Below, piece after piece: positions 14,401 to 28,072 of a stretch of 64,000 bases of DNA. Source of the DNA: Zonotrichia leucophrys gambelii. Its lineage: Eukaryota > Chordata > Aves > Passeriformes > Passerellidae. The notes under the pieces are model-generated. The model searched no databases. It saw nothing but the letters and a program-made list of their open reading frames with translations, and was not told the origin of the DNA. The stretch covers positions 18,860,357-18,924,356 of the forward strand of contig NC_088178.1 in NCBI RefSeq assembly GCF_028769735.1, read 5' to 3'. The translations under genes and the position numbers were made by a program. Numbering within the stretch: the stretch's first letter is position 1; every line of letters starts with the position of its first letter.

Positions 14401-16323
14401 TAAATTGAAGTATTATCTAACTTAAAGCATTACTCAGGCAGAGATCATGTTTGCTTCCATATAAGAGTGTGTGTGAATTTAGCAGATTTTGTTTGGGTTG
14501 CCTTGTAGTGCGCACCCACAACACTCACTGCCCACAGCTGGTTCAGTGGCCTAGGGAAATAAGTCTGATGTGTGTTGAACACTAGAAATTAGATGGCTTA
14601 TAATACAATTTTCACTACTTTAAACTATGCAAGTATTGCCTACAACATCCTAGGTCTATAATCAATCACTGAGTCAATATAGCAGAGTGGCTTTGTGGCA
14701 TGTCTGCAAACAGGGCAGGCTTGGCCACTGTTTGAGTAATGACAGCTGACATCGATGGAATTACTGTGAGGGAAAGCTACCCAGACCCACAGGTGCAGGA
14801 AATGCTGAACACAGCTTAGGATAAAATGGGGAAACTAGAGATCCATTTGCAGCTCTCAAATCTTTAATGTAGCCTGATTTGAGGTGATGGCTGCATTCCT
14901 CTCCCTTCCGCACAGACCCCAGACTGAGTACAGGAAAAACATGGTTTAGGGCAAAATAATTTTGGTGTTATTGTGTGAACAACCTGTTACCCCTGTTGGG
15001 AGGACTGGTCAGTGTTCCAGACCTCAGTGGTGCAAAAGGACTGGCTGGGGCTCCCAAGCATATCCTGGATCTATACAAAACAAACAGACAAAAGCAAAGA
15101 GCACTACACAAATACACAATCTTTTCCTTCTCAATATTTCCCATATTCCTATCCTCTAGAGCGAGTAAAGCTCTAGACACACAGGCACTATTCTATGTTA
15201 CAGTGCTTTTATTTGGTCTGCTGCTACTCATGGCTTTGCTGCCAGTGGCTGATCTAATATTATCTGTTTAGGGGGCATATAAGCACTAGTTCAACTCCTT
15301 GCCAACCTACTTTTCTCCCTCTACATCTAGAATTCACAGGTTCCCTTGAAGATTTTAGCTCATTTGTCTGCATTTATAATAGAGCAAATACAAGTGTCAT
15401 CTGTTACATGTAATCTAAAAGAGATTTTCTTTTGCAAAAGGGATTTGAACCTGTTTAGTTTGTTTCCTCTAGAAGCTCTCTCTTAGAGAAGGTCCAAAAT
15501 AAGCACAAGTTTGACTCTTTGTAGATTGGGATACTGGAGTTCCAGTATCTTTCCACTGACATGATACACATAAGAAGCAGCTTCAGAATTTAACCCAACC
15601 AGCAACAGCTGCAGAGCAAAACTGCTCCTGATTGTGACCCAGAATTAAAAGGAAAATGGAAATTACTCCATCTATGTCCCTCAGAGCACTTAAGTTTTGT
15701 GGAAACCTTTTCCTATATGAAATGTGTCCTGAGAGTAAACCACAAGCCGTGCTACAAAATCACAGTGATATACAATGATGTATGAACAAAAAAATTTCCA
15801 GGAAAGAAAAGCATTATGCAAACTTCAGAACTCTTTCTGACCACAAGTGAAACCCCACATTTTTCCTGGTGACAGCAGAGAAGTGTAAGAAACAACTGTC
15901 AAATGTGGCTGACGCTGAAGCAAAGGTTCCAAATACAGGGGGTGGGAGGGAGGAGAGCAGATGAACATCCAAACATCTGTAACTGTTGGAAGTGCCAAAA
16001 AAACCCAGTTCTGTATCCCCCAGAAATATATGTCAGGTCCCAGCTAATAGGAAAATGACAGAAAATGGAGCCTGGGAGGATCACAAGCAGCAGTCTAGAC
16101 CTTTGCTCTGTTTGCCAGTGACTCATAGCACAAATAGCTGCTTCCTAAAGGTGTCCCAGTCACAGCCTAGAATTAGCAAGTTCTGAGTTTGCTAACTCTA
16201 AAATATTTTAAACGGAACTATTGAGCCATAAAGAGCAGAATTATAGCCTGCCTCTAGCAAGCAGTCCTCTTTTTTCAAACCTCTGTCTTTTAAAAGATGA
16301 AGGCTTGCCAGCCTCTTTATATA
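11480..16323. other. non-coding stretch, no gene recognised
   Basis: No exon, RNA gene or interspersed repeat stands out. Reading frames are short and overlap on both strands, as expected by chance. The sequence is AT-leaning and appears unique. Confidence 0.65.
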
Positions 16324-16420
16324 ACTAGCACTGATGGGGCATCATTCCTATTTTTTACTGATATGACTGGAAACCAGTTATATCTGGAAAAAATAGGAAT
16401 GATGCCCCATCAGTGCTAGT
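16324..16420. repeat. 97-bp near-perfect hairpin (inverted repeat)
   Basis: The left arm, 16324-16356, begins ACTAGCACTGATGGGGCATC. It is a perfect 33-base reverse complement of the right arm, 16388-16420, which ends GATGCCCCATCAGTGCTAGT. Inside the arms, past a 4+4 partly mismatched section, ATATGACTGG (16361-16370) pairs with CCAGTTATAT (16374-16383) with one G-T pair, closing on an AAA loop. Transcribed RNA from either strand would fold into one long stem. No TA or longer target-site duplication is obvious at the ends. It could be a small palindromic MITE, a microRNA-like precursor or a local inverted duplication; the sequence alone does not decide. Confidence 0.9.
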
Positions 16421-19400
16421 GAGCACAGCCTGCAGCCCTTTCATAAAGTTGTTCCTTCCATCAGTTTGAGTGAACACAGGGTTTGTAACATATTAATAGT
16501 AGCAGACTGTACTGAAAATCTCAAAATATTGCAGAGAACACCACAGTTTCTAAAGGATGCCATTAATATGGCATTACAAGAGTACAAAAAAAAAGGAAGA
16601 AAATTAAGAAATACAACTGCAAAATAATCAACAAAGAAATATGGAAGAAAATTACTGTCAGAGGATGAAGCATTTTGTATTAAAGGATTAATTAAAGGAT
16701 TGTTCCCGCTTGCTTCTGAGCAAACCAAGGTCTCCTGTGCTCCTTTGCAGTGGTGCCTGCAGAACTGTGGTGCATTTGCCAGAATTGGGCTCCTTGGAGC
16801 TCTTGGGTGGGAACCAGCACAGCAGAAGGCAGAGGGGATCAAGGGCCTGAGCAAGCATCCAGTACTTGATCCATCTCACACCAAAGGCTTCAGCAGCCTC
16901 TGGAGCAGAGCACAGGCAGCCAGAAACACCTTGGGTTTGTCATTTTTGCAGAGGATTATCACACATCTTCCAAAAGTACACGAGGGGCTGCTGCTCTCTC
17001 TTGGTGCTGGGTGGCAGCCCTTGCCGGTAATGCGCCGTGAAATGGAACTGGTCTGAGAGCAGAACATTGCACAACAGCATTCCTCTGCTGTGGTACTGGT
17101 TGGGTGCCAATTATGTATCATTAATATTGTGTTTGGATAGCAAATCAGGCAGACTCAGCTAAAATAACACAGCTTGTTTTACTAAGTCTTTGTGTAAATA
17201 AAACTATTGTAGTGTTCGTATTCCATACTTATTGCTTCTCCCTGTGGGCCTGATTCTGCTTTTCCTCTACTCAGTAAAAACCAGTTCCATAAGTTTTTCA
17301 TTAGTTTCACAATGTATATTTCACAAGATACAATAGTCACAAATTTGACCTTTCTCCAGCCATTTTCTGCAAAAGGTCTCTCATTCCCTGCAAGATACAA
17401 CCATTTGTTCATCACTTTCCTTGAAGGCTGAGTAAAAAAGACAGGGATCATATGCCATTTACTTCTGTATATACAAAATCCTTCCCCAACTCCTAAAAGC
17501 AATGCCATGGCACCCCAGGGATCCAGAAGGACTAGGGGTGCTCTTGTCTGTCAAGGTGCAAATGGAGTCCCGAGTCAGAGCAAGATGAAGGTACATGACA
17601 TCCCAACCAATTAGCAACAGGACAATTAGACATCAATGGGGAAATAAAAAATCTAAGTAAATTTAAATTATGAAGTCACTCACTAGTAACTATTATCAAA
17701 CCAAGAACTTTGTCATACACTGCTAAAAAACCAACAGGCATGCATACCTAATGTCTGTACTGACCATTTACCCCAAATCTGGACAGAGTAATAAGCATAG
17801 CTGGCTTTTTGGAGGGGCTGCCAGCAGGTCAGTAGGCTGGATCAGCCAACCAGCACAGAAAATATATTTTGACCATGAAATCTGCCTGTGCAGATTCCAG
17901 TAAGTAGCACCTACAGACAGTTCAGAAGGTGTGCATTATTCTTGCAGAATTCCAAAAGGGAACAAGGAACACAGTGCAAACAAATCTAATATCAACTGAC
18001 TCCAATCACAGAGTTAGCACACTCAATAACCGTGAAGAACTGGTGACTACAAATATTTCAAAAATATTTGTTAAACAGACACAGGAGAAATAAATAAACA
18101 TTGCAGAAACAGTTTGCCTTTGTCCTACAGCACACAGAGCGTGGCTGAGCATGTTCCCACCTTGTAATTTGGTAACTGTTGTGGCAAGAGGTGATTAACC
18201 TCTCACTGCATGGGCACTGCTTTCCAAAGGGAGAGTTTGCTGCAAGGAGTTTAAAGATGGGAATGCTGGAGGCTGACCATAAAGCACACAGTGAAATCCT
18301 TCAGCACAAGCATAAACTCAAAATTGCAAACCAAGTGGCCACTCTAGGGAGTGCATGGGACTTGGCAAGAGCAACATTTATAGTGGTGATATAAAATTAG
18401 ACCCCAGGCAGACTCTGGTTTGTATCAGGAATCATTCGTTCCGCTTTTTTCCACTGACAAGAATTGAAACATAAGCATTGAGTCAGGCTTGCTCAATCAA
18501 CTCCCAAATCGCACAATATACAAAAAACTGAAAAACTCACTGAAAAACTCAAATCAAAACAATTTGAGATCTGTATTGGGGTGTTTCCAATACAGCCTTG
18601 GATGTACTTACTGTTCAAGCAAGAGTGTGGGGATTCATCTTGCCTAAATATGATTAATGAATAGTAATAAAATCTCCCAAAAAAACAGTCAATACACAAA
18701 GTTGGTCAGATTCAATGGACATTAATCTAGAAAAGAAAGATATGAAGAAAAGAAATGTCATAATCTTTAAAATACCAAATTCCAGATTATTGTGCACCTG
18801 TTCAGACTTAGCATTACACATTCATAAACAATGAAGAAAAGGATTGTTCCTAACTGCAGGATGAAAAATAAGATTAAAATGATGAAGTAAAGTAACAGAA
18901 AGGTTAAATTTAAAAGCATCTAAAAAGAAGTCAAAAGAAAGTTTTAGCAGCCATTTATGGCTACTGGATGGCAAGGCATTGGCTATATAGGTAATTATTG
19001 CAGAACCATTTTCTCCTGCAAATACTCACCTGTATGCTACAGAAATTAGACTTGTTCACTGACATGCCATCCTGAGCAACATCCTGAGTAGATATAAAAA
19101 AATCTTCTGTCTAAAGTTTAGTCAAAAGCATGTTGAATTTGCCTCCTGTGTCACAAAATTTATTCCAGGAGCCTACAGAGCACTGGAGAAGTCTGGTTTT
19201 TTAAATATGCTTTAATTTTGTTTGACAAACATAATCCTCCTGCAGTGACGTGTTGTAACACACAAATGCAACTAGTGAAGCAGAAGGAGGCTCTTTTCAT
19301 TAGGAAACGTGGGAAAGAAGTTCAGCTGAAGAAAAATGCTGAGACAGCACGTTAAAATCCATATTCAAAGGGAAAATAAGACCAAGGAACAGAAAAGGTT

Positions 19401-19524
19401 AAAATGAAGTTAAAATCTAGCTGGAAAATTCAGCATCTCTACCTTCAGGACATGTGTTAAATATATATGAAATTCAAATGCATTTTTTTAATGACTATAT
19501 TAACTATATGTAGGGAATTTTTAA

Positions 19525-19588
19525 GTTTGGGGTTTTTTTGGTTTTTTGTTTGTGGTTTTTTGTTTTGTTTTGTTTTGGGGTTTTTTTG
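19525..19588. repeat. T/G-rich low-complexity tract
   Basis: About 64 bases are made almost entirely of T runs separated by G or GG, including GTTTTGTTTTGTTTTGGGG. This is simple low-complexity sequence. The run is too irregular for a clean microsatellite unit. Confidence 0.85.
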
Positions 19589-20649
19589 AGTGGAACATTT
19601 GTAAACAAAATCCCAGACTCAGCAGAAAGATCCATCTGGATCCCACACTGCCCAATTTGCCTTCTCAAATTAGACATTTGCTTCTAATCACAGTTGTCAA
19701 GCTGTAATAAAGATAGAAAAATAAGAACTTTTAAACAATACATATGGCCATGTAAAGATTTTCTTTTAGCTATAGAACCTTCCCTTCAGATGCTCCCAGG
19801 TAAGGAAAATGAACCTAGAGCTTTTAGTGGCCTCTCAGAATAACCAGTTGTGCAATTTTTCTACCACACAACTTAGTTTCTAAATTTGTGCCTCTGTTCC
19901 CCAAGTTGTAGCACCCTCACATGACATTTGTGACAGATCTGATGAGTTTTTGTGTTTTTTAGAGTTAGACTTGATGAACAAAGAAAAGGCACAGGACCAA
20001 CAAGCTCCATCCATGTGCAAGGACAGGATGCAGCAGCGGATGGAGCTCTTTCATGGCCATGAAGAAGCACAGGTTAAGGAAATTATAATTCAAACTGAGC
20101 TACACTTTTGCTTTGCATATCTCTTGCAGTGAGAAGGACAAGTGTAGCTTGGGACCTTGGCATTCTGTCACATTCTAGGAAGAAAAAGGTACTAAATTAT
20201 GTAAAAGGAATTAAAATATTAGGTGCAGGACTGAGAAAAAACATGTTAATATTTCCTCAGAAATACTGTGGAATATTAGCACTTGTGGCAAAGCAGAAGT
20301 CAGACTACAGTTAATTTGTTTTTTGTTGTTCATTTTCATGGCTTGTAATGGCAGAAGGATTCAACCTAGTGGACACACATCCTAAAATATGCAACTCCTC
20401 ACAGTATCCTTGCTACAGCCACCTGAGGAATAAGCAGCAATTTCCTTGAACATGGCACAATTGTAAATTAACATGTAGTAGCCAAGCACAGCAGTAACAC
20501 AGCAATAACTATCTGTTTCCCCATCCCAGTTAATGAATTCCTGAGGGCAAGCAAAATAGCTTCCAGCTGATGGAGTTCTGAGGGCTGAACATGAATCATC
20601 CCCTGCCTCATCAGCATCCTGACTCATCCTCATTGTGCACAAAACAATG

Positions 20650-20670
20650 TTATTTATTTATTTATTTATT
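20650..20670. repeat. (TATT)5 microsatellite
   Basis: Five tandem TATT units lie in otherwise non-repetitive sequence. It could be length-polymorphic, and nothing suggests a function. Confidence 0.9.
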
Positions 20671-21489
20671 GCCCCTCTCTGCAGCCCATGGCTGCCAGTT
20701 GACAGTCGGTGCTGGCAGGCAGGCCTGGACAGGCTCTGCCCCTGTCAGGGAGATGTCAGATGTCCCTGTTGTGAGCACCAGCTCCTCCTGCTCTGCTTTG
20801 TCCCTTCCCTCTGCTGCTGCCACTCTGGCAGTTGCTGTGAGTGCCTGAATTTGTCACTGCTGTCCCATTGTTCAGGACTCTGGGTGAAGTCAGTAAGGAT
20901 GGGAGCCCAGCCTTAGAGATAAGCAGCAGGCAGGAGGGAAAATGGGATGGGATTTGTGAGTAGCGCAGCTCCAAATGCTCTCATTGTTATCAGCTACCAG
21001 TTTTGTATCATCAAAACCAGTTTCTTTTGTTTCTAGGTGTATCATTCACATGTATTTTAATGGGAACTGGGCTTTTGAGCCTTTCCAATGCATTTACCTT
21101 TCACCAGACAATTGCATTCTGCATTAAACCATTCACATAATTACTACTCATACGCAGTTAGAGAGCAGCTTTTTCTCTGTACAAATCCTTTTGCATTTCC
21201 TTTGGCAATGCTGCTTTCCTAGGTAAACAAAGATACCCACAAAGAGAACATTTTACTTACTAAAAAATGGGCAACACACCCTACCAAGGCTGGATTTCAA
21301 GCCTTTTCTACAATTAGCATCTTTTGTTTCTTTTGGTTTTTTTGAGTTAAGCTTCTCGGCCTTCCAATTTCAAATCAATTGAGATACATACTTCAAGGTA
21401 GAGATGTCTTGAGTAAACATGCTAAGTATCTGAAAAGAAACTCAGCAAATCAAACCCACAACAAAAAACAGGCAGAAAAGGACAACAGG

Positions 21490-21712
21490 AATAATAAAAT
21501 AATTTCAGTTGGAAAAGACCTGTAAGATCATTGAGTCCAACCATGAACCCAGAACTGCCACATCCACCACTAAAAGTGCCAAATCTACACATCTTTTAAA
21601 AACCTGCAGGGGTGGTGGCTAAACCACTTCCTAGGCAGCCTGTTCCAATGCTTGACAACTCTTCCAGTTAAGACATTTTTCCTGATATCCAGTCTGAAAC
21701 GCTTCAGTAGAT
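21490..21712 (-). mobile_element. CR1 LINE 3'-end fragment, antisense
   Basis: The plus strand reads CAGTTGGAAAAGACCTGTAA, then GATCATTGAGTCCAACC, and further on GGCAGCCTGTTCCAATGCTT and TTTTTCCTGATATCCAGTCT. These are, in order, the reverse complement of the CR1 3' terminus and its 3' UTR. The element is therefore on the minus strand, about 220 bp long and 5'-truncated. Scattered differences from the family pattern indicate an old, inactive insertion. Confidence 0.9.
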
Positions 21713-24700
21713 CATATTCTTGGGGTATCTGAATTTTGGAGTGCTCTGCATAAATAGTTCTGATTTGTTTCTAGACCTGGTAAATCCTGCTGAGATTATT
21801 GGAAATCTTTAAGCATCACATTCAAAAATCTCAGCAGATACTGTAGTTTGTCACACACATGGACATTAAAAAATGCAATACACTCTAGACTGGAAGACTC
21901 TCAAAATTTTGGATGTAAAGTCATCCAGCCCTTAGAAGAGACACTGACAACCCACAAATATGAGTTCACTGGAAATGGTGTATATGCAAGTAATTAATTC
22001 CCACATAGAAAATGCAAGAAATCTTACTGACTGTTCTCTGTGATTCTGAAGCCTGGAAATGAAGCAACTATATAAAACTGTTGAACAAAACCAAAATTTC
22101 AACAACAAAAGAAAGAATCCTGTAAGATTCACTGTGTGACATTTTTGCATTTTTTTTCTTTTCATTTTCTTTTCTCCTTACTTGCTTCAAACAGCGTGGC
22201 CTCCATTCTCATATTTTATTATAAAAAACTAAGAGCCAAAGGGATATTCTAGTTATCTCTGCTAAAAGATTTTAAAGAGCATCCAAAAAATCACAGTTGG
22301 AGGAGCCCTGAAATTCCTGTGGTGAAGTCACAGCAATCTGGAAAGGGACTATTGGCAGATAGCTCCATTAAATCTCTCTAGTCCCCCATCAATGCATCAT
22401 TATTTCATTTCTCCCACAGAGGCAGGTACATGGCTCTAAATGTGGAATTTATTTGTTTTAAGAATGGCTTCTGTCTGCATTTAATTACTTTAGCACACAA
22501 AATGTCCTGTCACCTGGAGAGTGTCACCCTCTCTGCTGGTCCTAAAGGCAATATAGGGAGAGCTGTTTGGAAATAAACATTTCTGCAGCAAGCTGTTAGG
22601 AAGGACATGGGAAGTAGAGGATTCTCAGGAACACAGGTTGTACAGCCTCTTCCATCCTCTTTCAATGTGTTGTACCTTCATGAAGGTAAAACAATACAAA
22701 GGGAGCACATCAAACACCCACAACCCCACAAGAACCTTCTGACTTACAGCCACTCACACTGTGAGCTCTCTCTTATTTTCAGAGTGAGGGACCCCACTGG
22801 GGCCCTAATGCCAGAGTTTATAGAGCCAATTTCTTTGCAGCCTTTCAGCTGTCTCAGTACTTACTGAGATATATCCCCAATACCTGCCTGATACTTTGGA
22901 ACAAACAAAAACTGACCAGGACATTTTCTGACTACAATTCAGTCACAATACAATTTAAAGGTAATCTTGCAATAAAAGTTTAACCTACTCCTTTTCAGCA
23001 GGAGGCAGACTGTTCTTTCCCATTCAAGCCACTGGCAAAATTCAGAATTCAGAAAATTAAATAGCATTTAAAAGAGTGCAATTTTTTTCTTCTTTTCAGT
23101 TTTTTTTTTTACTATTTTTACTATCATATTTTGGCAATAGGAACACCACAGAAAAAAAAGTACAGCTATAGCAATTTAAGTTTGCCTATTGAGTTACTAC
23201 GGGTTCAGAGCTATATCATACAGTATTATATACACAGTGGCAGACAAAAATTGAACCCAGTAATCCTTTGCAATCTTCAGACACTAAAAAAGGTTATAGA
23301 TCTCTTGAATCAACAGTTCAAAATCTATTTTTCATTGAGTTTCAAGTTCAGGTTAATGAAACCTCCTATTTGGGATATCACAAAGTAAATTTCTTTTCTT
23401 CATGAGTAAAGAACTTCCTGTACATATTAAAATATGCCATACCTCCAGTAACTCATATATCCTATTCCTGAAGTTTGGAGAATTTCTTTTTCTTACTGTT
23501 GTTTAGGAATGTGTTTTCTTTCACTTGTTTAATTCCAACCAGAGGAACCACATCTTGGCAGTTTTAATTCCCTGATTTCTGCAGTCATTTCTTACATGAC
23601 ATACCAGTGGAGAGAAAATAAATATTATTTTAAAAAAAAAAAAGCTAACATACCATTATGTGGCAGAACTTAATGCAGAGTAAAGGGACAGAATTGCTGT
23701 GTGTCTAAGTGAACTCAAAGACAGGGAAGTTCATGTAATGAGACATTATTAAAAAATACAGATGGTCCTCAAGAGCTTAAAGATAGTTAACAGCTCTTAC
23801 CGATCTGAGGTGAAGCTTCAAATGAGCATTTATTGAGCAGTTTCTTAGGGAAAAAAATCCAAGAGCCAGAGAACACAAATATTTATGCCAATCTGTGAAG
23901 ATAAACCAATGATTTGCTTATTGTCCAAAAAAGTAATTTCACATCACATGAATCATGCTAAAGTATTCTAAAAGAAACAGAGAGGTAAAACAATTGTATT
24001 ATTTTGCAGAATAAAATTTTAAAGTTTGAGATTGATCTAAAACTTTCAGTTTCATTTTCGTCCGTTTTTACTTGGTAATAAATATATTCCTATTAGATGA
24101 CAAAAACAAATTTAGAATTTCCCTTTCTGTAAATGTTAAAAAAGTGACAAGCATCTATATTTCGAGCTGTGAGTTTTTGGGACTGTCTGTGTGCAGAAAT
24201 GCTCAGAGCTCAGCAGCTCCAGGGTAAGGTGCTCAATCACTCACAGAAAGGGGCTGATGTAAATTGGGCTGCACGAGCCACGTGTTCCAAGAGCTTGGCT
24301 CAAAGCATTTCTGCCCAGGACTGTTTGTACTGGCACATAATTAGTTTGTTATATTGCTCCTCATCCAAACACTGTGTCTGCTGCAGAGTTATGCCCTCCA
24401 CACTCAGGGTTTTCTTATCTGCCATGCTCTTGTTCCTTATTGCCGAGTCCTGAGCGCTCCATTCCATCTGCCAGCACTAAATATTATTTGTGTTGTGTAG
24501 ACCATAAAAGCAGGTTCAGTCCCTTCTGCACTCAATGTCTGCACTCACCTGCTGATCTATGGCTCCACTCAGAAGAGAATTGCTACTGAAGAGGTTCCTG
24601 GCTTGTGCTATAACACCTATAAATATATATCTAGATATATACATGAACTACGTATCTATATATACATATATCATGCACCTTTCAAGGTATCTAGGTGGAT

Positions 24701-27700
24701 ATTTCAGTACATAATTTGCAAATATTCGTTATGATAAATTACGTAAGATTAATACTTCTTTTAAAGAGGAATTTAAAGAGAGAGTATTCAAATGCAAAAA
24801 TATAAACAACTGTTTATATTTTAGCCATCAGCAGACAAAAAAAAATTTAAGCATAAGGTACTGGAAGTGTTTTATCCATAGAATTTTAGCATGTTATATA
24901 AAATATCATCATTACAGGATGTCAATTTAAATTGTTTAGAAAAATTAATTATTTTTTTAAATCACCAAGTATTTTCAAAATTATTATTTTTTGCTCCTTT
25001 TTTTGTATAAAAAGGGCAATTTTGACATAGTAACATATTAAAAATTTGGTGAATGGCTTAATAATATAAAGGAAAGAGTGCTCAGGATTTTGTACTTCTT
25101 TATGTTTGATATTGTGGATTTGAAATTGCCAAAGCAACTAAAAAAAAGCTTCAGCGAACAACACAGAGTTATGTGTATAGAAAAAAACTAACACAAGGTC
25201 ACATTTCCACTTGATTTAGTCAGACCATCTTTAAAAGTCACTTGACTTTCAGTTAACAAGTGTAGGCAGTGTATGGTCACTTAATTGCACAGGAACTGAG
25301 CAGATTAGCATTGGCAGGACTTGATTATGAAACCAAGTCATGAAATAGCATTAACCCTTATTGAGTGCTCTTAAAGAAGAGTGGAAAAATGGGTAGTTTA
25401 GCAACAAGGCAAATGCTGCCAGAGAGAACACAGACAAATATTCCAAGAGTCCATCATCAGCCTTTACATTACCAGGACTGTGCAATCTAGGAGGAACAGC
25501 CAGTATTGAAAAGAAACAATAAAGGTTTATACACCTATATAAAACTGTTCTGCAGCATCTCTTTAGACATTTGCAAATAAAAGCCAATAGTAGTGAAAAG
25601 TTGCCACAAGGATATTTTTGAAATTTGCCTGGAACCGACTTCTTAGTAATTGAGGTAAGTGAGAAAGCAATAAAAAAGGCAATGAATTAATTTAGAAAGT
25701 GCATCAAAATTTAAATGATTAATTTAAAAACTGATGTTTCTCTGTAGGTTTCCTAATTTAGTCAGAAGGACTTCTAATAAAAGGGAATCTTCATTGTGAA
25801 GAAGTCCCTGGCAGTTAGAGGTTGCAAGGAGCACTGTGACACTGTTGCCCATCCTGTGCTTCATTTTGCATTATTTCAGCTTAAAGACACAAGTCAGTAC
25901 TAAAGCACTAATAATTAAAAGATGTCTCTACATTGTAATATACTTCCCTCTGACAGAGAAATTCCATCCTCAACCCTAGCAAACCACATTGTGAAGGCCA
26001 GCTCAACTGCAGCACCCTCCCCAGCCAGTCAGCACATCTGGCTCTTACTCATACTTAGTAGCTACTACTTTCAGGGGTTTTTTTCACTCTGATGAAAAAA
26101 GTGCTTCAGCACTCAGCAGGCATCCCCCCAGACAGAATTCTGTTAGAAGAAAGGGACCAAGCTTTGTTTTTTGTGCTAATCCTCTTGCACAACTGTGTCC
26201 CAGTGTCCAGGCTGGCGTCAGTGTGCTCCCACCCGTGGGGTCAGCTATGCTGCACCACCCAGCCCTTCCTCAGGGCTGGTTCCCCAATTCTGCAGCTCCC
26301 CTGCCACAGGTGAGTGCAGCAAACCGGTGCTGACTGCTGCAGTGGCCAGAGAATCAGACAGAGCCAAGCTGGATGTCCCTGAGAGCTGCAGAGAGAGCTG
26401 GGTGCAGGAAGGAGTAATTCTGCAGCGGAGGAGCCAGAGGAGGAGCTGTGGCAGCACCATTCTGTGCCTCCAGCAGCTCCCAGCACTCTCAGAACCAGGA
26501 TGGTCCATCTGACAGGATGCCTACAGCATTATGCTGCTCTGCTGGCCACTGAAAATCCACAAACTCCCTCAAATCCACAAATGTATCAACTTACAGCCAA
26601 ACATTTTAATTTGGGCAGACCTTAGGAAGGAATTGCATCCAAAGACTATGCAGGATGAACAATTGCAGATTTCTTGGCTATTCACACTATTCTGCATTCA
26701 GGAATTCTCTGCAGGAATAGACAATTTAAACTAGTGTTTCTTTAATAAAATTGAACACAAAGAAAGAAAAACAAAACCACAAGAAACACAGAAATACTTT
26801 GCTAGCCTAAAAATGCATGTATCCCAGACTGACTGGCTAAAGCTTCTTTTTCTTAACTTCTGGTGTATCATTAAATAAAAAGGCATCAGTCTTTTTGTGT
26901 TAAAAGGAGGATTGCCATCAGGAGAAGCCACCTGGGATGCAGCTATCACATCCTTGAAGATGCAGCCATAGACATCAGTGTGTGCTGGCAACTCTTAGAT
27001 ATAAGCTCTCCAAGAATAATGAATACATAACCTTGGTACTGGACATGTCAAAACCTGGGTTTTGCTCTTATTTTGTAAGCTGGGCTAATTAGATGAAACT
27101 ACTCTGTGTACACAAAGCCTTTTTACTTCACCTCACATCATTGTTTTACTGGGTAGACAGTTCAGATTATGTGTTTTTACTGCCTGAAACAAGAACATTA
27201 TCTGATATTCCTTCCCTTTTGCCTGTAACAGATCCCAAGTATCCTCCTGGTACTATTAACGTTGCCTCTGCTAACAGCCACAAAGAGGACAGTGGAAAAT
27301 AACCAAGTTGTTTACTGGTTATAAAAGACTTGTTGGCTCTGTTTTGCTTGTAAAAAAGGAGAATTGCCTGATCCAGACATGGCTCGTCATTATTTTATTT
27401 TACACACAGGCTGTGTATGTCAGAAAATCAAAGAGGTTTGCAAACCCCAGCCAGAGCTCCCATCTGATCAGGGCAGCCTAGTTGTCCTTCTGGACAGCTT
27501 CCCTCACAACACTTGGTGTGAAGAGCACAAAGGAGAAGGGTTTTACTTGCCACATTTTGGCCATAATAACAAGTCCTTTAAGTAGCAGCTTCTACCTTCA
27601 AATGATGGTCTGGAAATGGAACAGGTGTAGATTTACCACTTTATAATGTCTCTGGGAGAAGGATGACAGCAGAGACATTTGCTCTGCACAGATGCCACCT

Positions 27701-27966
27701 CCTGTAACAGAAGGACAATGATGGGATGGTGACCTCTAGGCTGACTCGTGTCCCATGAAGTCCATTAGCAGCCACACAGCATCTTTAGGAGGTGTTGCTC
27801 TGGTTTCTGGAGCAGGCCCCAGCATCCCCGTGTAGTTTTATAACAAATGGAGCTACATAAAAACTGTGGAGAGAGTTCAACCTCTGAAATCACTGTCCTC
27901 AGAGTAACATGAAGTGTTTGCACTTCAGCTTTCCAGCAATATCATTCAGCATTTCTCATTCTCAGT
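21713..27966. other. non-coding stretch with AT-rich repeat, no gene recognised
   Basis: No exon or RNA gene is convincing. There is a TATA/ATAC-rich simple stretch at 24617-24672, and strongly AT-rich sequence from about 24,600 to 25,150. GC-richer sequence around 26190-26510 is open in several frames on both strands with no family resemblance. Confidence 0.6.
24617..24672. repeat. AT-rich (TA/ATAC) simple repeat
   Basis: An imperfect run of alternating A and T interrupted by C and G forms small palindromes such as TATATATCTAGATATATA. It is low-complexity sequence that could extrude as cruciforms. No gene signal is attached. Confidence 0.8.
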
Positions 27967-28072
27967 GATAAGGTTTAGTGGTTTAGGGGTTGCAATGATA
28001 GTGCTGGGTTGCTGGCTGTGCTTTATCTTAAAGGTCTCTTCCAACCTGATAATTCTATAATTATCTATCTAT
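27967..28072 (+). mobile_element. CR1 LINE 3'-end fragment, sense
   Basis: The segment contains CTTTATCTTAAAGGTCTCTT then CCAACCTGATAATTCTATAA and runs into a short ATCTATCT tail. This is the sense orientation of the CR1 3' end, which normally finishes in a short tandem ATTCTATG-type repeat. Roughly 100 bp is recognisable. The upstream GTGCTGGGTTGCTGGCTGTG segment fits degenerate CR1 3' UTR. Confidence 0.8.

Larger units (their letters stand above)
16421..21489. other. non-coding stretch with simple repeats, no gene recognised
   Basis: No coding exon is convincing. Reading frames of up to 137 codons around 16441-17121 occur on both strands over the same bases, with no splice context or family resemblance. 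Small features are a 12-bp tandem duplication (ACTGAAAAACTC twice, 18527-18550), a short AT palindrome at 18049-18071, a T/G-rich tract at 19525-19588 and a TATT repeat at 20650-20670. Confidence 0.6.

Noticed and set aside
16441..17121. Frames of 118 and 137 codons on opposite strands
   Set aside because: They overlap the same bases with no family resemblance, splice context or start context.
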